DNA from: Desulfofundulus salinus
Lineage (GTDB): Bacteria; Bacillota; Desulfotomaculia; Desulfotomaculales; Desulfovirgulaceae
Assembly (NCBI RefSeq): GCF_003627965.1
Contig: NZ_RBWE01000001.1
Location: forward strand, 1,418,769-1,482,768
Reading direction: 5' to 3'
DNA: 64,000 nucleotides
Part shown: positions 54,257-62,480 of the stretch, in pieces
Position numbering within the stretch: the first letter of the stretch is position 1
How the letters are laid out: the number at the start of each line of letters is the position of its first letter
Notes under the pieces: model-generated
Told to the model about the DNA's origin: nothing
The model's database searches: none
What the model saw: only the letters and a program-made list of their open reading frames with translations
Translations under genes and position numbers: made by a program

Positions 54257-55426
54257 ATGTTCGCCCGGAAAATCCTCAGTACATTGTTGATTTGTTTATT
54301 TACCCTGGCTTGTGCCTTACCGGCCTGGGCGGTGAAAGAGAAGGAGGAAGGCACCAGCGGCGGGCTGGATACTACCGCCGAATCAGCGGTGCTCATGGAA
54401 GACCATACGGGCAAAGTTTTATGGGCCAAAAATCCCGATAAGGAATTACCCATGGCCAGTGTGACCAAAATCATGACCCTTCTTTTAGCCGTAGAAGCCG
54501 TGGAACAGGGCAAGGTCAGCCTGAAGGACCGGGTGGTGGCCAGTGAGAACGCGTGGGAGATGGGCGGCTCCCAGATTTACCTTGAACCCGGGGAAGAATT
54601 CAGTTTCGAGGAAATGCTCATTGCCGTGGCCGTAGGATCGGCCAATGATGCCAGCGTGGCCGTGGCCGAGCATATCCTGGGGAGTGAAGAAGCCTTTGTG
54701 GAGGCCATGAACCAGCGGGCCAAACAACTGGGCTTAAAACACACCCACTTTGTCAACTGCACCGGCCTGCCGGCTGAGGGCCATTACACATCGGCCTACG
54801 ATATGGCGGTTATTTTGCGGGAATGTTTAAAATATCCCCTTTTCCGCCGCATCTCGTCCATTTACGAATATGATTTGCGGGGCGGAAAGTTCAAGCTGTG
54901 GAATACCAACAAGCTGCTCAAGTGGTATGAGGGTGTGGATGCGGGCAAGACGGGGTGGACCAACGAGGCCAAATATTGCCTGGCTTCTTCGGCGGAACGG
55001 GACGGCCTGCGGTTGATTGTGGTAGTCCTGGGAACGCCCGAACCCAAAAGCCACTTCCGGGAATCCATCAAGCTGTACAAGTATGGCTTTGCCCGCTACA
55101 AGGCGGTAAACATCTTCCCTGCGGGTGCTAAAGTAAAATCCCTGCCTGTAAGCAAGGGAGTGGTGAATAAGCTGGATGTGGTGACAAAAGACCGGGTTAC
55201 CGTGGTGGCGCCCAAAGGGGAGGACCGGGGATTCACCACCCACCTGGAACTGCCCTCCCACGTAACCGCTCCCGTGACCAGGAGGCAGCAGCTTGGCTAC
55301 TGTGTGGTGAAAAAGGACGGGCAGGAAGTGCTGCGGGTGCCTTTAGTGGCCCGGTACGAAGTTAAAAAGGCCAGCTTGCTGCAGCAGATCAAAAAGGTCT
55401 TCACCCGCCTGCACGGCGTTCGCTAA
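54257..55426 (+). CDS. dacF: D-alanyl-D-alanine carboxypeptidase DacF
   Basis: The 389-residue penicillin-binding protein has a signal peptide (about residues 1-25), S68-V-T-K71 (SxxK), SAND (SxN) near 138 and KTG (DAGKTGWTNEAKYC) near 230, then a C-terminal beta domain (PBP5_C). It trims pentapeptides in spore peptidoglycan. AAGGAGG lies before ATG 54257. The position before spoIIAA is the standard dacF location. Confidence 0.93.
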   Translation: MFARKILSTLLICLFTLACALPAWAVKEKEEGTSGGLDTTAESAVLMEDHTGKVLWAKNPDKELPMASVTKIMTLLLAVEAVEQGKVSLKDRVVASENAWEMGGSQIYLEPGEEFSFEEMLIAVAVGSANDASVAVAEHILGSEEAFVEAMNQRAKQLGLKHTHFVNCTGLPAEGHYTSAYDMAVILRECLKYPLFRRISSIYEYDLRGGKFKLWNTNKLLKWYEGVDAGKTGWTNEAKYCLASSAERDGLRLIVVVLGTPEPKSHFRESIKLYKYGFARYKAVNIFPAGAKVKSLPVSKGVVNKLDVVTKDRVTVVAPKGEDRGFTTHLELPSHVTAPVTRRQQLGYCVVKKDGQEVLRVPLVARYEVKKASLLQQIKKVFTRLHGVR

Positions 55427-55429
55427 AAC

Positions 55430-55456
55430 AAGGTGCCCCGGGATAAGGGGCACCTT
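55430..55456 (+). terminator. Hairpin after dacF
   Basis: A 10-bp stem AAGGTGCCCC / GGGGCACCTT. The following tail AAAATTT is poor in T, so termination may be partial. Confidence 0.5.
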
Positions 55457-55493
55457 AAAATTTGCATTTCGACAGAATGTATGGTAACATTTA

Positions 55494-55523
55494 GCAGGAG
55501 AATCCCACCCCAACGTAGAAGTT
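55494..55523 (+). promoter_or_regulatory. Candidate sigma-H promoter of the spoIIA operon
   Basis: GCAGGAGAA, a 12-nt spacer and GTAGAAGTT resemble the sigma-H consensus (RnAGGAwww, RnnGAATww) with one mismatch per box. A CTGAG/CTCAG hairpin and a repeat fragment lie between it and spoIIAA, which weakens the call. Confidence 0.3.
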
Positions 55524-55572
55524 ATGAGTCAAAACCTGAGTTATCCTCAGTTTTAAGAGCGTGATTTAGCTC

Positions 55573-55634
55573 GAAAGCGAGCGACTTGAGCCAAGCGGAA
55601 GACCAAACTTAGCGAAATTGAGGACAGAGGCGGG
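55573..55634 (+). repeat. Partial family 1 repeat
   Basis: AAGCGAGCGACTTGAGCC and CCAAACTTAGCGAAATTGAG match parts of the core of the 14.6 kb copy (14675-14740). It sits in the spoIIA leader. Confidence 0.5.
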
Positions 55635-55673
55635 TTCACTGGATATTTACCCAAAACACGGCAGGAGTGATCT

Positions 55674-56015
55674 ATGGTGGAACTGGACCTGGAAACCAGG
55701 CAGGATACCCTGTTTGTCCGGCCGGAAGGGGAGCTGGACCTGGGGGTAGCCGATTTTCTGCGCAATGCCCTGGAAGAATCTTTAAATAAAAACCCGGTGC
55801 GTCACCTGGTGTTTAATCTAAGCCGGGTCTCTTATATTGATAGCTCCTGTTTGGGGGTTATCCTTGGCCGCTACAAGCGCCTGGCCAGGGAAGGGGGCAG
55901 GGTTTCGCTGGTGGGCCTGCAGCCCCATGTGCGGCGCATTTGTGAGCTTTCGGGGCTGTTGCGGATCATGGGCGAGTATACCACGGAAGAGGAAGCTGTA
56001 GCCAGGGCCGGGTGA
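55674..56015 (+). CDS. spoIIAA: Anti-sigma F factor antagonist SpoIIAA
   Basis: The 113-residue STAS-domain protein has the phosphorylation site in VSYIDSSCLGVILGRYK, with Ser57/Ser58 as the acceptor. Unphosphorylated SpoIIAA frees sigma F from SpoIIAB in the forespore. Start ATG 55674 follows AGGAG. spoIIAB begins 12 bp downstream. Confidence 0.93.
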   Translation: MVELDLETRQDTLFVRPEGELDLGVADFLRNALEESLNKNPVRHLVFNLSRVSYIDSSCLGVILGRYKRLAREGGRVSLVGLQPHVRRICELSGLLRIMGEYTTEEEAVARAG

Positions 56016-56027
56016 GGGGGGATTACC

Positions 56028-56480
56028 ATGAAAGTGATTAACCAGCTAAAGATGGAGTTTTTAAGCCTGCCGGACAACGTAGCCTTCGCCCGGGTGGCCG
56101 TGGCCGCCTTTGCCTCCCAGCTGGACTTTACCTTAAACGACCTGGAAGAAATTAAAGTAGCTGTTTCCGAAGCGGTGGCCAATGCCATTGTCCATGGTTA
56201 TGAAAATTCCCCGACAGGTATCGTACGGGTGCTCGTCACGTTGCTGGAAACCGGGGTGGAAATCCGGGTGGAAGATAACGGCAAGGGCATTGCCGATGTA
56301 AAAAAGGCGCTGGAACCGGCCTATTCCACCGATCCGGAACGGATGGGACTGGGGTTTGTGTTTATGCAGTCCTTCATGGACCGCCTGCATGTGGATTCCG
56401 GCCCGGCCAGGGGAACCCGGGTAACGATGATTAAAAACATTAACCGGGGTGCAGCAGCGGCTTCCCAGGGGGGTCATTGA
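56028..56480 (+). CDS. spoIIAB: Anti-sigma F factor SpoIIAB
   Basis: The 150-residue GHKL-fold kinase has the N box (VSEAVANAIVHGYEN), G1 box (VEDNGKGIADV) and a G2-like GLGFVFMQSFMD. It binds and inhibits sigma F and phosphorylates SpoIIAA. It follows spoIIAA closely and precedes sigF. Confidence 0.93.
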   Translation: MKVINQLKMEFLSLPDNVAFARVAVAAFASQLDFTLNDLEEIKVAVSEAVANAIVHGYENSPTGIVRVLVTLLETGVEIRVEDNGKGIADVKKALEPAYSTDPERMGLGFVFMQSFMDRLHVDSGPARGTRVTMIKNINRGAAAASQGGH

Positions 56481-56492
56481 GGTGACTGCCCC

Positions 56493-57275
56493 ATGAGTAC
56501 GCGATTAGTGGAAATGAATTTACCCCGCTTCCCCCTTTTGGGCGATGAAGAGATACGGGAACTGCTGCGCCGCGCCCGGGCCGGGGACAAGGCTGCCCGG
56601 GAAAGGCTCATCAACTGTAATTTAAAACTGGTCTTCAATCTGGTCCGGCGCTTTCAAAACCGGGGTTACGAACTGGAAGATTTGTTCCAGATTGGTTGCA
56701 TTGGCCTGATGAAGGCCATAGATAAGTTCGATCTAAACTACGACGTTAAATTTTCCACTTATGCCGTGCCCATGATTGTGGGGGAAATCCGGCGCTTCTT
56801 GCGGGATGATAACCCCGTGAAGGTAAGCCGGTCGGTGAAAGAAACCGCCTACCGCATCCAGCAGGCCCGGGAGCGCCTTACCGGGCGGCTGGGCCGGGAG
56901 CCCTCGGTAGGGGAAGTGGCTGCGGAGTTGGGGATTTCCCGGGAGGATGTAGTCACCGCCATGGAAGCGGCTCAGGCGCCTACCTCCATCTACGAGACCC
57001 TCCACCAGGATGATGGCGATCCCATATACCTTCTGGATCAGCTCCGGGATGGAGGGGAAGGGGAGATGCCCTGGCTTGACCATATTGCGGTGAAGGAGTT
57101 GCTCATGTCCCTGCCCGAACGGGATAGAAAAATCCTCATGTGGCGTTTTTTTGAAGACAAAACCCAGGCAGATGTGGCCAGACAGCTGGGTTTGTCCCAG
57201 GTACAGGTATCCCGGCTGGAACGCCAGGCTTTAAAAAAGCTCAAGGAAATGATGCAACCCGGGGAGGATGGTTAA
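56493..57275 (+). CDS. sigF: RNA polymerase sigma-F factor (SpoIIAC)
   Basis: The 260-residue sigma factor has region 2 (LINCNLKLVFNLVRRFQNRGYELEDLFQIGCIGLMKAIDKFD), region 3 (RIQQARERLTGRLGREPSVGEVAAELGIS) and region 4 (LLMSLPERDRKILMWRFFEDKTQADVARQLGLSQVQVSRLERQAL). It directs early forespore transcription. Order spoIIAA-spoIIAB-sigF is complete. A large palindromic repeat starts 12 bp after its stop. Confidence 0.95.
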   Translation: MSTRLVEMNLPRFPLLGDEEIRELLRRARAGDKAARERLINCNLKLVFNLVRRFQNRGYELEDLFQIGCIGLMKAIDKFDLNYDVKFSTYAVPMIVGEIRRFLRDDNPVKVSRSVKETAYRIQQARERLTGRLGREPSVGEVAAELGISREDVVTAMEAAQAPTSIYETLHQDDGDPIYLLDQLRDGGEGEMPWLDHIAVKELLMSLPERDRKILMWRFFEDKTQADVARQLGLSQVQVSRLERQALKKLKEMMQPGEDG

Positions 57276-57287
57276 CCCCCGGGTAAC

Positions 57288-57588
57288 TGTTCAGTAAAAC
57301 CGCTACCACCGGCAGGTGCCGCGTTGTCCAAAGCGAACGACTTGCGAAGCGCTGGTAACAGCACCCGGCGAAGCGAGGGTAACCGGACTGTGGCGCGAAA
57401 CCAGCGGCACCGAAATGTAGCTTTAGAAAAGGTAACTTACTAAAACGACAAAAAGATGAAAGTAAGATACAACAGCCATGCCGCATTTGCAGCGCCGCCA
57501 GTTCGGTCCGAAGCGAGCCGCGGTGCTGTCAGCGCGGAGCACTGGAGTGAGCGTGGACAACGCGGCACCATAGCGGGATCACTGAACA
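57288..57588 (+). repeat. Palindromic intergenic repeat, family 2 (long copy, MITE-like)
   Basis: Ends TGTTCAGTAAAACCGCTA (57288) and TAGCGGGATCACTGAACA (57571-57588) are inverted. Inside, GGTGCCGCGTTGTCCA (57315) pairs exactly with TGGACAACGCGGCACC (57554), and an inner near-perfect pair joins GCGCTG-ACAGCACC-CGGC near 57350 with 57517-57535. The whole 300 bp could fold into one long hairpin. It fills the 420 bp between sigF and the dodecin gene, with no coding frame. It is not flanked by an obvious target duplication. Confidence 0.75.
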
Positions 57589-57695
57589 TTTACAACCCCT
57601 GGGTCTTTTTATTGTTTCTTGCCCGCATAAAACTCTCTTTCATCGTAGATAATAGCCTTAGTTGTTAAAAAAGTTTATCAAAGGGGAGTGACTTT

Positions 57696-57890
57696 ATGCA
57701 TATTAGGGTTTCGGAATTAGTAGGTGAGTCGCCCAACGGATGGAAAGCCGCAGTTCAGGCGGCCGTGGACGAAGCCTCCAAGACCATCAACGATATTGTG
57801 GGCGTGGAGGTGGTCAACCTGACCGCCAATGTGCAAAACGGCCGGGTTGTCGAGTACAAGGCCAATGTAAAGATTGCCCACCGGGGCTAA
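57696..57890 (+). CDS. Dodecin family protein
   Basis: The 64-residue protein has the dodecin pattern: strand RVSELVGES, helix GWKAAVQAAVDEASKTI and two strands (VEVVNLTANVQNG, VEYKANVKIAHRG). Dodecins are dodecameric flavin- or CoA-binding storage proteins in the cytosol. The flavin-stacking Trp is present at W17. AAAGGGGAGTGA precedes ATG 57696. It lies alone with its own terminator. Confidence 0.88.
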   Translation: MHIRVSELVGESPNGWKAAVQAAVDEASKTINDIVGVEVVNLTANVQNGRVVEYKANVKIAHRG

Positions 57891-57900
57891 TCACAAAAAC

Positions 57901-57931
57901 GGGACACCACCCACGGGTGTCCCTTTATATT
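57901..57931 (+). terminator. Terminator after dodecin gene
   Basis: GGGACACC / GGTGTCCC stem with a 7-nt loop and a T-rich tail (TTTATATTTC). Confidence 0.75.
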
Positions 57932-58011
57932 TCTTAGCGTTTCAGGGCTCCCTCCCGGGCGCATAATTGTCTGGTTGGGAGGAAACCATAACAACCGGGG
58001 GTGAGACTCTG

Positions 58012-58476
58012 ATGGCTGAGGTGAAAGATTCTCAACCGCTGGAAATACAGAAAAAAGAATATCAAAAGATGGTCCAGGAGGTTCAACCGCGGCCTACCGT
58101 GGGCCGTAACGTTTTCTGGGCTTTTGTTGTGGGAGGGCTGATCAGCGTTTTAGGGCAGTTATTTTTGAACTTTTTCCAGGCCCGGGGGCTGACCTTGCAG
58201 GAAGCGGGAGCGGCCACGTCCACGGTACTGGTTTTTCTGGCCGCTCTGTTCACCGGGCTGGGGGTATACGATGAGATTGCCAAACTTGCCGGTGCCGGTA
58301 CAATAGTGCCCATTACTGGCTTTGCCAACTCCATGGTCGCTCCGGCCATGGAATACCGGGGTGAAGGACTGGTCCTGGGAGTGGGGGCAAGGCTTTTCAC
58401 CGTTGCCGGACCGGTGCTTGTTTTTGGCATTGTGACAGCCTGGTTAGCTGCACTTCTGTACTATTTCTTCCGGTAA
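58012..58476 (+). CDS. spoVAC: Stage V sporulation protein AC
   Basis: The 154-residue membrane protein has about four helices and the SpoVAC pattern (QKMVQEVQPRPTVGRNVFWAF, FTGLGVYDEIAKLAGAGTIVPITGFANSM). It is the mechanosensitive-type channel component for dipicolinic acid movement in spores. ATG 58012 follows GGGGGTGAG; the upstream frame from 57967 is not needed. It starts the spoVACDEF run. Confidence 0.92.
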   Translation: MAEVKDSQPLEIQKKEYQKMVQEVQPRPTVGRNVFWAFVVGGLISVLGQLFLNFFQARGLTLQEAGAATSTVLVFLAALFTGLGVYDEIAKLAGAGTIVPITGFANSMVAPAMEYRGEGLVLGVGARLFTVAGPVLVFGIVTAWLAALLYYFFR

Positions 58477-58489
58477 GGAGGTGGAGCCT

Positions 58490-59503
58490 TTGCCGGCACC
58501 CAAAAAAAACGGGCTGCAAACCGTGTGGTTTCAAAATCCACCGGTAATCATCTCTACGGCCACCATTGTGGGAAGTAAAGAAGGCCAGGGGCCTTTGGGG
58601 CATACCTTTGACAAAGTGGTGGAAGACAACTATTACGGGGAAAATACCTGGGAAAAAGCAGAGCGGCGGATGCTCAAAGAGGCCATGCAAAATGCTATCC
58701 AGCGGGCCAACCTGCAACCCCAGAATATTGACTACCTGCTGGCCGGTGACCTCTTGAACCAGATTATTAGTGCTGATTTCGTCGCCAGGGATCTGGGCAT
58801 TCCCTTTATCGGCCTTTACGGGGCCTGCTCCACCATGTATGAAGGCCTGGCCCTGGGGGCAATGCTCATTGACGGCGGTTTTGCCGAATATGTGCTGGTG
58901 GGGGTATCCAGCCATTATTCTACGGCCGAAAGGCAGTACCGTTACCCGACGGAGCAGGGTACCCAGCGCCCCCTGTACGCCACCTGGACGGTAACCGGGG
59001 CGGCGGCGGCAGTACTGGCCCGCCAGGGTAACGGCCCGGTGATTACCCATGCTACCATCGGTAAAGCAATTGATTTGGGCCAGGGGGACCCCATGAACAT
59101 GGGGGCGGCCATGGCCCCGGCAGCTGCCGATACCATGGCCCGTCACCTCATGGATACCCAGCGGCAACCCGATTACTACGATCTCTTTATCACCGGCGAT
59201 TTGGGAACTTACGGGCGGGAACTCGCTCTCAAACTGATGCAGCAAAAGGGTTATGACATTTCCACCCGGTTCAGTGACTGCGGAGTCCTGATTTATTCCC
59301 CCGAGCAGGACGCCCATGCGGGGGGCAGCGGCTGCGCCTGTGCGGGTGTGGTCACCTGTGGCTACCTGATGCAGGAAATTAAAGCCGGCCGCTTAAAGCG
59401 TATCCTGGGGGTGGCTACCGGGGCTCTGCTCAGCCTCTGCAGCTACCAGCAGGGAGAGACCATTCCCGGCATTGCCCATGCCGTGGTCATAGAAGGACGG
59501 TGA
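58490..59503 (+). CDS. spoVAD: Stage V sporulation protein AD
   Basis: The 337-residue protein has the thiolase-like fold of SpoVAD (GLYGACSTMYEGLALGAMLI, VSSHYSTAERQYRYPTEQGTQRP, GDLGTYGREL, DAHAGGSGCACAGVV). SpoVAD binds dipicolinic acid during uptake into the forespore. AAGGAGG lies 8 nt before TTG 58490; GTG 58481 overlaps that site. Confidence 0.92.
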   Translation: MPAPKKNGLQTVWFQNPPVIISTATIVGSKEGQGPLGHTFDKVVEDNYYGENTWEKAERRMLKEAMQNAIQRANLQPQNIDYLLAGDLLNQIISADFVARDLGIPFIGLYGACSTMYEGLALGAMLIDGGFAEYVLVGVSSHYSTAERQYRYPTEQGTQRPLYATWTVTGAAAAVLARQGNGPVITHATIGKAIDLGQGDPMNMGAAMAPAAADTMARHLMDTQRQPDYYDLFITGDLGTYGRELALKLMQQKGYDISTRFSDCGVLIYSPEQDAHAGGSGCACAGVVTCGYLMQEIKAGRLKRILGVATGALLSLCSYQQGETIPGIAHAVVIEGR

Positions 59504-59504
59504 T

Positions 59505-59870
59505 TTGAAAAACATGATTTTTTTAAAGGCGTTTCTCGTGGGCGGTCTGTTATGTGTGATTGCCCAGCTCCTGATGGATCTGACCAGCTATAAGGTTACC
59601 CCCGCCCACGTGCTGGTAGGTTTTGTTACCGCAGGAGTTATTTTAAGCGCCCTGGGGTTGTACCAGCCCCTGGTGAACTGGGCCGGGGCTGGGGCTACGG
59701 TGCCCTTAAGTGGTTTCGGCCACCTGCTGGCCCAGGGAGCCATCGGCGGGGTAAAACAAAAGGGAGTCCTGGGGGCCTTTTCCGGAGGGGTGGCCGCTAC
59801 GGCCGCCGGTATAACCGCAGCGGTCGTTTTTGGTTACCTGGCCGCCCTGGCCTTCCGACCAAAAGGATAG
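59505..59870 (+). CDS. spoVAE: Stage V sporulation protein AE
   Basis: The 121-residue protein is mostly hydrophobic (about four helices) with LVGFVTAGVILSALGLYQPLVNWAGAGATVPLSGFGHLLAQG, as in SpoVAE/SpoVAC. It is part of the dipicolinic-acid channel. Translation starts at TTG 59505 immediately after the spoVAD stop. Confidence 0.9.
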   Translation: MKNMIFLKAFLVGGLLCVIAQLLMDLTSYKVTPAHVLVGFVTAGVILSALGLYQPLVNWAGAGATVPLSGFGHLLAQGAIGGVKQKGVLGAFSGGVAATAAGITAAVVFGYLAALAFRPKG

Positions 59871-59881
59871 GAGTGAATTTC

Positions 59882-61411
59882 ATGAGCCAGCAGACGGCAG
59901 ACGTGAGCCAACAGGCAGCAGATGCCAGCAATAAAACGCCGGTGAAAAAACGGCTGGAAGAGAATACGGAATTCCTGAAAAAGGCTCTGGGAATAGGGGA
60001 AAGCTACGATGTTATCCTGCGGGAATTAAACATTGGCGGGGTCAAGGCAGCCCTTATTTTTGTGGACGGGCTGACCAACGATCAGATTTTTACCCTTATT
60101 TTGGAGCACCTGGCGGAACTGGAACGGGAAGGGATGACCATCAATACCTTCCGCAAGCTTTTTTACCGCCACATTCCCTTCACCGAAGTCAGCCAGGTGG
60201 AACACCTGGAGGACGTGGTGGAAAAGGTGCTTTCCGGCCCCCAGGCACTGCTTATTGACGGGGAAGAGAAGGCCATTATCATTGACGTCCGAACTTATCC
60301 CGTGCGCCAGCCCGAAGAGCCGGATCTGGAAAGGGTGGTACGGGGTTCCCGGGATGGTTTTACCGAAACGCTGGTTTACAACACCGCCCTCATTCGTCGC
60401 CGTCTCAGGGACCCCAGGCTGCGCATGGAAATCCTCCAGGCGGGCAAACGGTCCAAAACCGATATAGTTATTTGCTTTTTGCAGGATGTGGCCAATCCGG
60501 ATCTGGTGGACAGCATCAAGGAAAAGATTAAAAACATCGACATTGATGGGCTGCCCATGGCGGAAAAAGCGGTGGAGGAATTAATTACTCCCGGCAGCTA
60601 CTGGAATCCCTTCCCCAGGGTGCGCTACACCGAGCGGCCCGACGTGGCCGCCATCCACCTGCTGGAAGGACACGTCCTGGTGCTGGTGGACACCTCTCCC
60701 AGTGTGGCCATTGTCCCCGCTACCTACTTTCATCACCTGCAACATGCCGAGGAATACCGCCAGAGCCCGGCAGTTGGGGTATGGTTGCGGGCGGTACGCT
60801 TTGTGGGGGTGGCCGTGTCCATCTTCCTGTTACCCCTTTGGTTTTTAGCCGCCCTGCATCCTGAACTGTTACCACCGGCTTTGAAGTTCATCGGCCCCAA
60901 AAAAATTGGAGCCATTCCCTTGATAATACAGTTTATTATTGCCGAGTTTGCCGTTGATATGGTACGGCTGGCCACCATCCACACCCCCACGGGCCTGTCG
61001 GTGTCCATCAGCTTGATTGCCGCCCTGCTTATAGGCGATATTGCCGTTTCCGTGGGTTTATTTGCCCCCGAGGTGATTTTGTATACGGCGGTAGCCGCAA
61101 CCGGAATCTTTCTTACCCCCAGTTACGAACTCTCCCTGGCCAACCGCCTGGTGCGCCTGTTCTTGCTGGCGGCAGTGGCTGTGGCCGGCCTGCCCGGCTT
61201 TATCATCGCCATGCTGGTAACCTTTGCCTTTCTGGTGGCTACCAGGTCCTTTGGCATCCCTTACATGTGGCCCCTGATCCCCTTTAACTGGACGGCCATG
61301 AAGAAAGTGCTGGTGCGTTCCCCTGTGCCGATAGACAACATCCGCCCCAGCATCTTAAAACCCCGGGATAAATACCGGCAGGCCATACCCGAACCGGCCC
61401 GGAAACGGTAA
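59882..61411 (+). CDS. spoVAF: Stage V sporulation protein AF (GerA-type germination protein)
   Basis: The 509-residue protein has the GerA/SpoVAF architecture: a soluble N-terminal domain (about residues 1-280, LVYNTALIRRRLRDPRLRME) and a C-terminal five-helix membrane domain (VGVAVSIFLLPLWFLAALHPELLP, ELSLANRLVRLFLL). It works in germination alongside the spoVA channel. ATG 59882 follows GGAG by 10 nt; GTG 59873 is too near. It closes the operon before a strong terminator. Confidence 0.92.
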   Translation: MSQQTADVSQQAADASNKTPVKKRLEENTEFLKKALGIGESYDVILRELNIGGVKAALIFVDGLTNDQIFTLILEHLAELEREGMTINTFRKLFYRHIPFTEVSQVEHLEDVVEKVLSGPQALLIDGEEKAIIIDVRTYPVRQPEEPDLERVVRGSRDGFTETLVYNTALIRRRLRDPRLRMEILQAGKRSKTDIVICFLQDVANPDLVDSIKEKIKNIDIDGLPMAEKAVEELITPGSYWNPFPRVRYTERPDVAAIHLLEGHVLVLVDTSPSVAIVPATYFHHLQHAEEYRQSPAVGVWLRAVRFVGVAVSIFLLPLWFLAALHPELLPPALKFIGPKKIGAIPLIIQFIIAEFAVDMVRLATIHTPTGLSVSISLIAALLIGDIAVSVGLFAPEVILYTAVAATGIFLTPSYELSLANRLVRLFLLAAVAVAGLPGFIIAMLVTFAFLVATRSFGIPYMWPLIPFNWTAMKKVLVRSPVPIDNIRPSILKPRDKYRQAIPEPARKR

Positions 61412-61442
61412 GCCCCCGGCCGGGGGCTGTTTTATTTTTTTT
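61411..61442 (+). terminator. Terminator after spoVAF
   Basis: AGCCCCC / GGGGGCT stem with GGCC loop and a T-rich tail (TTTTATTTTTTTT); the left arm starts at the stop codon. Confidence 0.85.
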
Positions 61443-61490
61443 CCGTTGGGCCATAATAAGAGTATTGTTACACCGGAAAGGAGTGAACCC

Positions 61491-62480
61491 ATGACCCTTA
61501 AGGTAGGTATACCCAGGGCCTTGCTCTATTACTACTACTTACCTTTGTGGCGTACCTTTTTTGAAGCTCTGGGGTTGGAAGTGGTTATCTCAAGGCCAAC
61601 CACTAAAACTATTTTAGATGCCGGTTTACAGAACTCTGGGGATGACGTATGCCTGCCGGTACGGTTAGCCTTTGGTCACGTGCTTGATTTAAAAGACCGG
61701 GTAGACGTACTTTTTTTGCCCCGGCTGGTAAGTATAGCCCGGCGGGAATATATATGTCCCAAGTTCCTGGGCTTTCCCGATATGGTCCGGCACGGGATTT
61801 CAGGGCTGCCGCCCCTCATAGATCCAAACCTCAACCTTTACCGCAAGGATAGCCCCTATCCTTTCTTTGTTGCCCTGGGCCGCAACTTTACCAGTAACCG
61901 GCTCGCCATTTACCTTGCCTACCGCCGGGCCATGCACGCCCAGGTCCGCTATGTGCAGCTGTTGGAAAGAGGGCTTTTCCCGGAACAGGCCCTGGCGCTA
62001 CTGTACCAGGGAGTTGCGGAAGGGCAGGAATCGGGTGGCGGTGGCCCGACGGTGGCTGTAATCGGCCATCCGTACAATATTTACGACCCCTATATCAGCA
62101 TGAACCTTTTGAGCCGTCTTGCAAGGAGCGGGGTACGGGTTTGTAGCGCCGATAACCTCCCGGAAACCCTCATCCGGGAACAGGCCGCCAGGCTGCCCAA
62201 GCATCTTTTCTGGAGCCTGGGACAGCGCATGATCGGTGCTGCCTGGCACTACCTGCAGAGCCCGGATGTGGACGGCATCATCCACGTGGCTTCCTTTGCC
62301 TGTGGCCCCGATTCCCTCACCGGGGAACTGATCTCCCGGGAGGTAAGGCGCCGGGGTAAGCCCTTCCTCAACCTGACCCTGGACGAACATTCGGCAGAAG
62401 CCGGGGTGGTGACCCGCCTGGAAGCCTTTTTGGACATGATGGAACGCCGGCAGTTTCTTCCAGTAAGGGAGAGTGTATAA
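61491..62480 (+). CDS. DUF2229 / acyl-CoA dehydratase activase-related protein (first copy)
   Basis: The 329-residue protein has the DUF2229 pattern KVGIPRALLYYYYLPLWRTFFEALGLEVV at its start, Cys-containing DDVCLPVRLAFGH near residue 48, and a C-terminal DSLTGELISREVRRRGKPFLNLTLDEHSAEAGVVTRLEAFLDM. These occur beside BadF/HgdC-type activases and are relatives of the D-component fold of 2-hydroxyacyl-CoA dehydratases. Function unproven. AAAGGAG precedes ATG 61491. It overlaps the next gene by one base. Confidence 0.83.
   Translation: MTLKVGIPRALLYYYYLPLWRTFFEALGLEVVISRPTTKTILDAGLQNSGDDVCLPVRLAFGHVLDLKDRVDVLFLPRLVSIARREYICPKFLGFPDMVRHGISGLPPLIDPNLNLYRKDSPYPFFVALGRNFTSNRLAIYLAYRRAMHAQVRYVQLLERGLFPEQALALLYQGVAEGQESGGGGPTVAVIGHPYNIYDPYISMNLLSRLARSGVRVCSADNLPETLIREQAARLPKHLFWSLGQRMIGAAWHYLQSPDVDGIIHVASFACGPDSLTGELISREVRRRGKPFLNLTLDEHSAEAGVVTRLEAFLDMMERRQFLPVRESV

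Noticed and set aside
57696-57890. Second frame (65 residues) overlapping the dodecin gene
   Set aside because: Basic, Gly/Arg-rich shadow frame without a ribosome site.
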